From assembly GCF_003003355.1 (NCBI RefSeq), contig NZ_PVTQ01000018.1:1-63904 (forward strand): 63,904 nucleotides of DNA, given 5' to 3'. This document shows, one piece after another, positions 60,387 through 63,904 of this stretch (positions are counted from its first letter, which is position 1; each line of letters opens with the position of its first letter). This DNA is from Donghicola tyrosinivorans. GTDB taxonomy: Bacteria > Pseudomonadota > Alphaproteobacteria > Rhodobacterales > Rhodobacteraceae. The notes under the pieces were generated by a model. The model saw only the letters and a program-made list of their open reading frames with translations, had not been told where the DNA came from and did no database searches. The translations under genes and the position numbers were made by a program.

Positions 60387-63041
60387 TCACGGATTGGCCC
60401 ATTCCTCTGATGGCCCGTCCGCATCGCATTCCGGTTCCAGCTTGCTCCGCTCTGTTATGGCATTGAGGACATCGAGCCAGTTCTTGCAGGGGCGGGTGGC
60501 ACCTTCGATGCGTGCGGGCGGTGCGTGGCGTTCGACGGTGGGAAGAATGCGCCTCAGCTGCGCGTGCAGAGCCTCACCAGCGCGGTCGTTGTCAAAGCCC
60601 GAACATACCTGACGACCTATCGCCAAGGTTTTCAGGGCTTGCTCGGTTCTCTGACTGAAGCCGCCGCCGGTGCTGACGTAGATCGTGTCATGCCGCGCCT
60701 CTAGTTCGGCGAGGGCCAAGGCATCCAAGCCGTCCTCAAACACCACCATCCGCGTTGCGGTTTTGGGGTTGCCAAGAACCGAGACGGTCTTCACCCCGCC
60801 TTTGACAAAGCGGGCGGTGTTGCGGGTGCCGTGTTTTTCCCACGCCTGCTCAAAACCCAAGATATCGCCGGTCTCGGGATGCCTGTGTGCAAAGTAGATG
60901 CCGCCGTAAATGTCCGCGCGGACGTTGTTGCGGAACCGCTGCAGGGTTGCAATTGCAATGCCTCGGTCTTCCGCATAGGTGCGGCGATCCTCGATATAGG
61001 GGGCCTCTTCCCAGCGCCTGCGGGCTTGGGTGTGATCCCGTGGCTCCTCATAGGACCCGTCGCGGGCTGGCATGGGCGCTGGCCCCTGAGGCCCCATGAT
61101 CTGGCGGAATGCCTTGCGGGCATCACCCAGTGTACTGCCGGGGTTGTCTGCCTGCCACAGATCAATCACCGAGCCGGCTTCCCCCGTCTTGTTGTTCGTC
61201 CAGACCCAGTGGGGGCCTTTGCGGGTTGCCTTGATGGTCTCGGGTCCCCGCGTATAGGCGCGCAGCTTTTGCCCGTTGGGGTCATTGTGCCCGTCTTTGT
61301 GGCGCGGCGCGAAGGTCCAGCCGCAAAGACGGGCGATCGCATCGATGGATACTTCCTTCATGCGGGCCAACTCGGTCTCGTCATGATCACGGAATGTCCG
61401 CGCGATCCGTCGTCCCTTGGCAGAGCCTGCCAGTCTTTCGGCGTCTCTCGGAGGAAGTGCGCTTGTGCTGTCACGCTCATTGCGTAGAGCCGCGGTGATC
61501 CGGCGCTTTTCATCCAGCGCAACGCGCTTTACGGCCCGTGAGACAGGGTCTTTGTCGGGCTTCAGGGCGTCTAGAACGTCTTCCACCTCTTTGAGGTTCG
61601 CGGCCTTCTCAGCGCCTCGCGCAGCCCGTGCCTGAGCGCTCTTAGCGCGCGCTGCATCATGGTCTGCGACAGCTTCCAGCGCCGCGACTTGAACCCCTTC
61701 GGCGATGTCCTCGATGCTGGTTTCCTGCGCCTTCAGACGCGCAAGGATGGCATCACACTCGGCTTGCAGGTCTTCGGGAATGCCAAAGACTGGAAGTCCG
61801 GCCTGTGCCGCCTCAAGTGATGCGGCGCGGACAAAATTCGGTGGGCCTCTGAACCGTACAGAAGACCAGCCCTTGGCCTTTGCCATCGCGATCATGATGG
61901 CCCGCGCTTCTTTGGTATCGCCAGAGGTTGTGACCTTCTCGCCATGATCCAAAATGGTTGTCGTGTCCCGCAGGGTGATCCGAGGGGGCACTTCGGCAAA
62001 GCCGACGAACTTGATCGCCTCTGCAACAAGGGGATCAACGTGGATCCCGCAATAGATGCGGCGCAGGAGCGTCAGCTTGAACGAGGAGGCAGAGGTGTAT
62101 TTGTGATCCTTCTCCGTGATGAGGCCGGACATGCCCGCGATGGGAGAAGGCGGCGCGGGCAGCGGGGCCTCCTGCACTTGGGGCGGCGCCTTATAAGGGC
62201 CAAAGCGCTTTTGCAGCTTCGAGATCGAGAACTTTGCCCCGATGGCCGAGGCTTTCAGATGCTCTCCGCTGCCCAAAAGTAAAACCCGCGCGCCCGAGCC
62301 GTGCTTGTCATAGCGCAGACCCATTGCCAGAAGCGCATCGTGGAGGCTTTGCCAATCCGGACTTGTCGTCACAGCCGCGGCAAAGCGATCCCGCAGAGCA
62401 TCTGTCAGGGAATGCTCGAAGGTCTCAAAGCCGGTGGATTTCTCATACTTGCGATCACCGCTGGTTTTGGGGCGTTTGCCTTTTGCCCGTGCCGCTTTCT
62501 TACGCTCATAGGCCTCAGGGGATGGTTTCAGGCGCACTGATCCGTCGGGGGCAATGTCAAAGTCAAACTGGCCGCGATCATGGCTCCACCCCTGCAGAAC
62601 CTCGATCTCGCGGCAGGCCTTTTCGACCCGCATATGGTCGTTGGATTTGGACCAGACCTTTCCAATGGTGGGATGAACCGTGTTTACAATGATATGGAAA
62701 TGCGCCTGCGCCTTGTCCCGATGCAGGGCAATGACGGCCTGATGGTCCTCAAGCCCTAGAGCCTTGATCAGATGGGTGGCCGCCGCCATCTGCTGCGCGT
62801 CTGTGGGCTGCTCCTGTGCGTGCCAGCTGGCGGCCAAATGGTAGTAGGGCTTTTGCACGCGGCTGTTCAGTTCCGAGACAAGCCGCATCTCTGTGGCGGC
62901 CCCGCGCCAATCGGTGGCGGCAAGGTTGCGGGTCTCCACATGGGCAGCCTTTTGCCAGATATAACGGACCCCGGGCAGGAAAGCCTCTGCCGTGCCACCT
63001 GACCCCTTTTCACCGGGCTTTCTGATGATCTCGACAATCAT
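60387..63041 (-). CDS. Relaxase with C-terminal DUF3991/TOPRIM (primase-type) region
   Basis: 884 residues. The N-terminal relaxase domain has the histidine-triad motif HRDKAQAHFHIIVN (about 107-120), which coordinates the metal for nicking at oriT. The nicking tyrosine is expected near the N-terminus (VRYIWQKAA or YYHLAASW). The middle is helical. The C-terminal part contains a DUF3991-like segment (GSVIDLWQADNPGSTLGDAR) and a TOPRIM fold with VVFEDGLDALALAEL and the acidic pair in CSGFDNDRAGEALHA. This relaxase-primase fusion would cut the strand for transfer and prime its replacement. Its start overlaps the MobC-like gene stop (ATGA at 63038). Confidence 0.9.
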   Translation of the reverse strand: MIVEIIRKPGEKGSGGTAEAFLPGVRYIWQKAAHVETRNLAATDWRGAATEMRLVSELNSRVQKPYYHLAASWHAQEQPTDAQQMAAATHLIKALGLEDHQAVIALHRDKAQAHFHIIVNTVHPTIGKVWSKSNDHMRVEKACREIEVLQGWSHDRGQFDFDIAPDGSVRLKPSPEAYERKKAARAKGKRPKTSGDRKYEKSTGFETFEHSLTDALRDRFAAAVTTSPDWQSLHDALLAMGLRYDKHGSGARVLLLGSGEHLKASAIGAKFSISKLQKRFGPYKAPPQVQEAPLPAPPSPIAGMSGLITEKDHKYTSASSFKLTLLRRIYCGIHVDPLVAEAIKFVGFAEVPPRITLRDTTTILDHGEKVTTSGDTKEARAIMIAMAKAKGWSSVRFRGPPNFVRAASLEAAQAGLPVFGIPEDLQAECDAILARLKAQETSIEDIAEGVQVAALEAVADHDAARAKSAQARAARGAEKAANLKEVEDVLDALKPDKDPVSRAVKRVALDEKRRITAALRNERDSTSALPPRDAERLAGSAKGRRIARTFRDHDETELARMKEVSIDAIARLCGWTFAPRHKDGHNDPNGQKLRAYTRGPETIKATRKGPHWVWTNNKTGEAGSVIDLWQADNPGSTLGDARKAFRQIMGPQGPAPMPARDGSYEEPRDHTQARRRWEEAPYIEDRRTYAEDRGIAIATLQRFRNNVRADIYGGIYFAHRHPETGDILGFEQAWEKHGTRNTARFVKGGVKTVSVLGNPKTATRMVVFEDGLDALALAELEARHDTIYVSTGGGFSQRTEQALKTLAIGRQVCSGFDNDRAGEALHAQLRRILPTVERHAPPARIEGATRPCKNWLDVLNAITERSKLEPECDADGPSEEWANP

Positions 63042-63424
63042 GACAGCGCTTTTCCCAGCCGCTTGATCAACGCCCCATGGAGTGCTTGGGTGGTTTCAAA
63101 AACCTCCATGTCCGATTGCGAGAGTTGCGCGACGCGCCCTGTGTTGATGGCACGGGCGATCTGGTTGAGGTTGGACCCTTGCTTTGACAACTCGGCAAAG
63201 AGCTTGAGTTGATCCCCCCTTTCGCGGCGCTTGATGGCGACGTTGCCCAAGACGAAGGCTTCAAGATAGTCCTTCGGGGTTTCATAGCCTGCCGCCGCAG
63301 CACGTTGCGCGAAGGCTGCGTGCTGTGCCTCGGTGACACGTTTCTGAACGATTCTGGCGGCGCGCCGCCGTTCTGATCTGGGCTTTTTATCCCCTGCTTT
63401 TGCCATCTTCTCTGTATCCTTCAT
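63038..63424 (-). CDS. MobC-like relaxosome protein
   Basis: 128 residues. A basic N-terminus (KKPRSERRRAARIVQKRVTE) and the mobilization-protein motif LSKQGSNLNQIARAINTGRV near residue 80 identify the MobC family. It helps the relaxase open oriT. The likely nick region is the short gap upstream (63425-63506) or inside this gene. Confidence 0.88.
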   Translation of the reverse strand: MKDTEKMAKAGDKKPRSERRRAARIVQKRVTEAQHAAFAQRAAAAGYETPKDYLEAFVLGNVAIKRRERGDQLKLFAELSKQGSNLNQIARAINTGRVAQLSQSDMEVFETTQALHGALIKRLGKALS

Positions 63425-63506
63425 GACCGGAGGACCCGCCTTTCTCGGGCCGCTCCCTTCTGTCTTCTTCTTCCCTACGGCCCATCTCCGCCGCCCGCCG
63501 AGGCCA
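63425..63506. other. Gap upstream of the MobC-like gene, possible oriT
   Basis: 82 bases between the partial membrane gene and the MobC-like gene. It holds pyrimidine-rich runs and short inverted GC arms but no nick site I can identify. Origins of transfer often lie just upstream of mobC. Confidence 0.3.
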
Positions 63507-63904
63507 TCAGGCCGAGAAGGGCAGGCGCTTCACCTCGCAAAAGGGCGTGCCACTAGGAGTGCGATAGGTTGGGGGCCCCTCGCAAATGCCGTTCAGGGCC
63601 ATAACGCTGTAGGTTATGGCTACGGCAAGGCCGGTCAGGCAGACCCCCAACGCGCCACTCAAGAGGGCCGCGCGCCAGATGGCGCGTTTACTGATCGCAT
63701 CCGCTCGGCTCTGGATTGCAGCTTCGGAGATCGCAGCGATCTTCTCGGCGCTTTCCGAGATGGCCTCAGCCACAGCCCTGCGGGCCTGCGTGTCAGCAAG
63801 TGCCGATGATTTCCTCAAGGTCTGCTCGAACTTACTGAATTCGCTGCTAACCTCTTTGACAACGTAGTCGCCTGCGTACTCGAAAGTCTGGGAGTATTTG
63901 TCGA
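63507..63904 (-). CDS. Mobilization-associated membrane protein, partial (5' end beyond the window)
   Basis: The frame is open from the window edge to the TGA region at 63507, at least 131 residues. The visible part is a helical, probably coiled-coil stretch (RRAVAEAISESAEKIAAISE), then one membrane helix (AALLSGALGVCLTGLAVAIT) and a short cysteine-containing tail. It precedes mobC and the relaxase on the same strand, so it is probably part of the mobilization operon. I do not recognise the family. Confidence 0.7.
   Translation of the reverse strand, partial: DKYSQTFEYAGDYVVKEVSSEFSKFEQTLRKSSALADTQARRAVAEAISESAEKIAAISEAAIQSRADAISKRAIWRAALLSGALGVCLTGLAVAITYSVMALNGICEGPPTYRTPSGTPFCEVKRLPFSA

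Noticed and set aside
1-63904. tRNA or rRNA genes
   Set aside because: I found no cloverleaf with a TTC-arm and CCA-type end in the intergenic regions, and no rRNA-like sequence.

Overview
The codon usage, GC-rich composition and gene families point to an alphaproteobacterium of the Rhodobacteraceae (Roseobacter group). A complete repA-repB-repC replication/partition operon (48054 down to about 44611) and a mobilization module at the right end (relaxase-TOPRIM protein, MobC-like protein, partial membrane protein) indicate an extrachromosomal replicon, a plasmid or chromid, that can probably be mobilized. The whole window was read by eye; no database search or alignment was run.

Layout. 1-5300: an accreted, decayed edge with a truncated amino-acid ABC ATPase, a chemotaxis receptor, a broken short-chain dehydrogenase, an intact NADP-binding oxidoreductase with a short SnoaL-like remnant, and a shattered LysR gene. 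5305-12756: one giant gene encoding about 2480 residues in a duplicated supermodule, each half being five EF-hand-like repeats followed by a LamG-like and a PA14-like domain. 12757-16300: a scrapyard of an IS3 orfA scrap, a decayed meta-cleavage pathway (broken 4-oxalocrotonate decarboxylase, intact tautomerase, broken ABM monooxygenase, truncated hydroxy-oxovalerate aldolase), a dead IS481-type element and an RTX protein tail. 16383-21161: a cupin protein, an unusual membrane-anchored winged-helix regulator, a DUF983 protein, an alpha-oxoamine-synthase-like protein lacking its PLP lysine, and a MocR regulator.

21542-34408 is a sugar-use island: an operon of aldolase, Gfo/Idh dehydrogenase, D-lyxose-isomerase-like cupin, PfkB kinase and aldose epimerase; a LacI regulator; a ribose-type ABC importer divergent from a SorC regulator; then a LacD-type aldolase, ROK kinase, P-loop kinase and L-xylulose-reductase-like SDR. 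A perfect LacI-type palindrome precedes the first operon. A second chemotaxis receptor, paralogous to the first, follows. 36735-42913: a Fic protein with an autoregulation-like palindrome, and a divergent LysR plus a four-gene CoA pathway (acyl-CoA dehydrogenase, CoA-transferase, MaoC hydratase, CitE lyase) that matches the composition of itaconate-degradation clusters. 43562-44461: a dienelactone hydrolase-type protein.

44611-48054 is repABC, with an antisense RNA candidate and twin palindromes between repB and repC. 48562-50970 is a compact cyclic-nucleotide operon: membrane adenylate cyclase, DUF3307 protein and a Popeye-like membrane cyclic-nucleotide-binding protein. 51686-52959 is an AT-rich two-gene islet whose proteins share an unusual GNI-x-QG-x-x-N motif; it is my best candidate for an undescribed (possibly defence) system. 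A pseudouridine synthase follows, then a gluconolactonase-GntR-TRAP cassette (55168-59641) bracketed by long direct repeats, then the mobilization module.

The catabolic modules appear to be independent cassettes (rare sugar, itaconate-type acid, sugar acid via TRAP), each with its own regulator, assembled by recombination at repeated sequences and IS scars.
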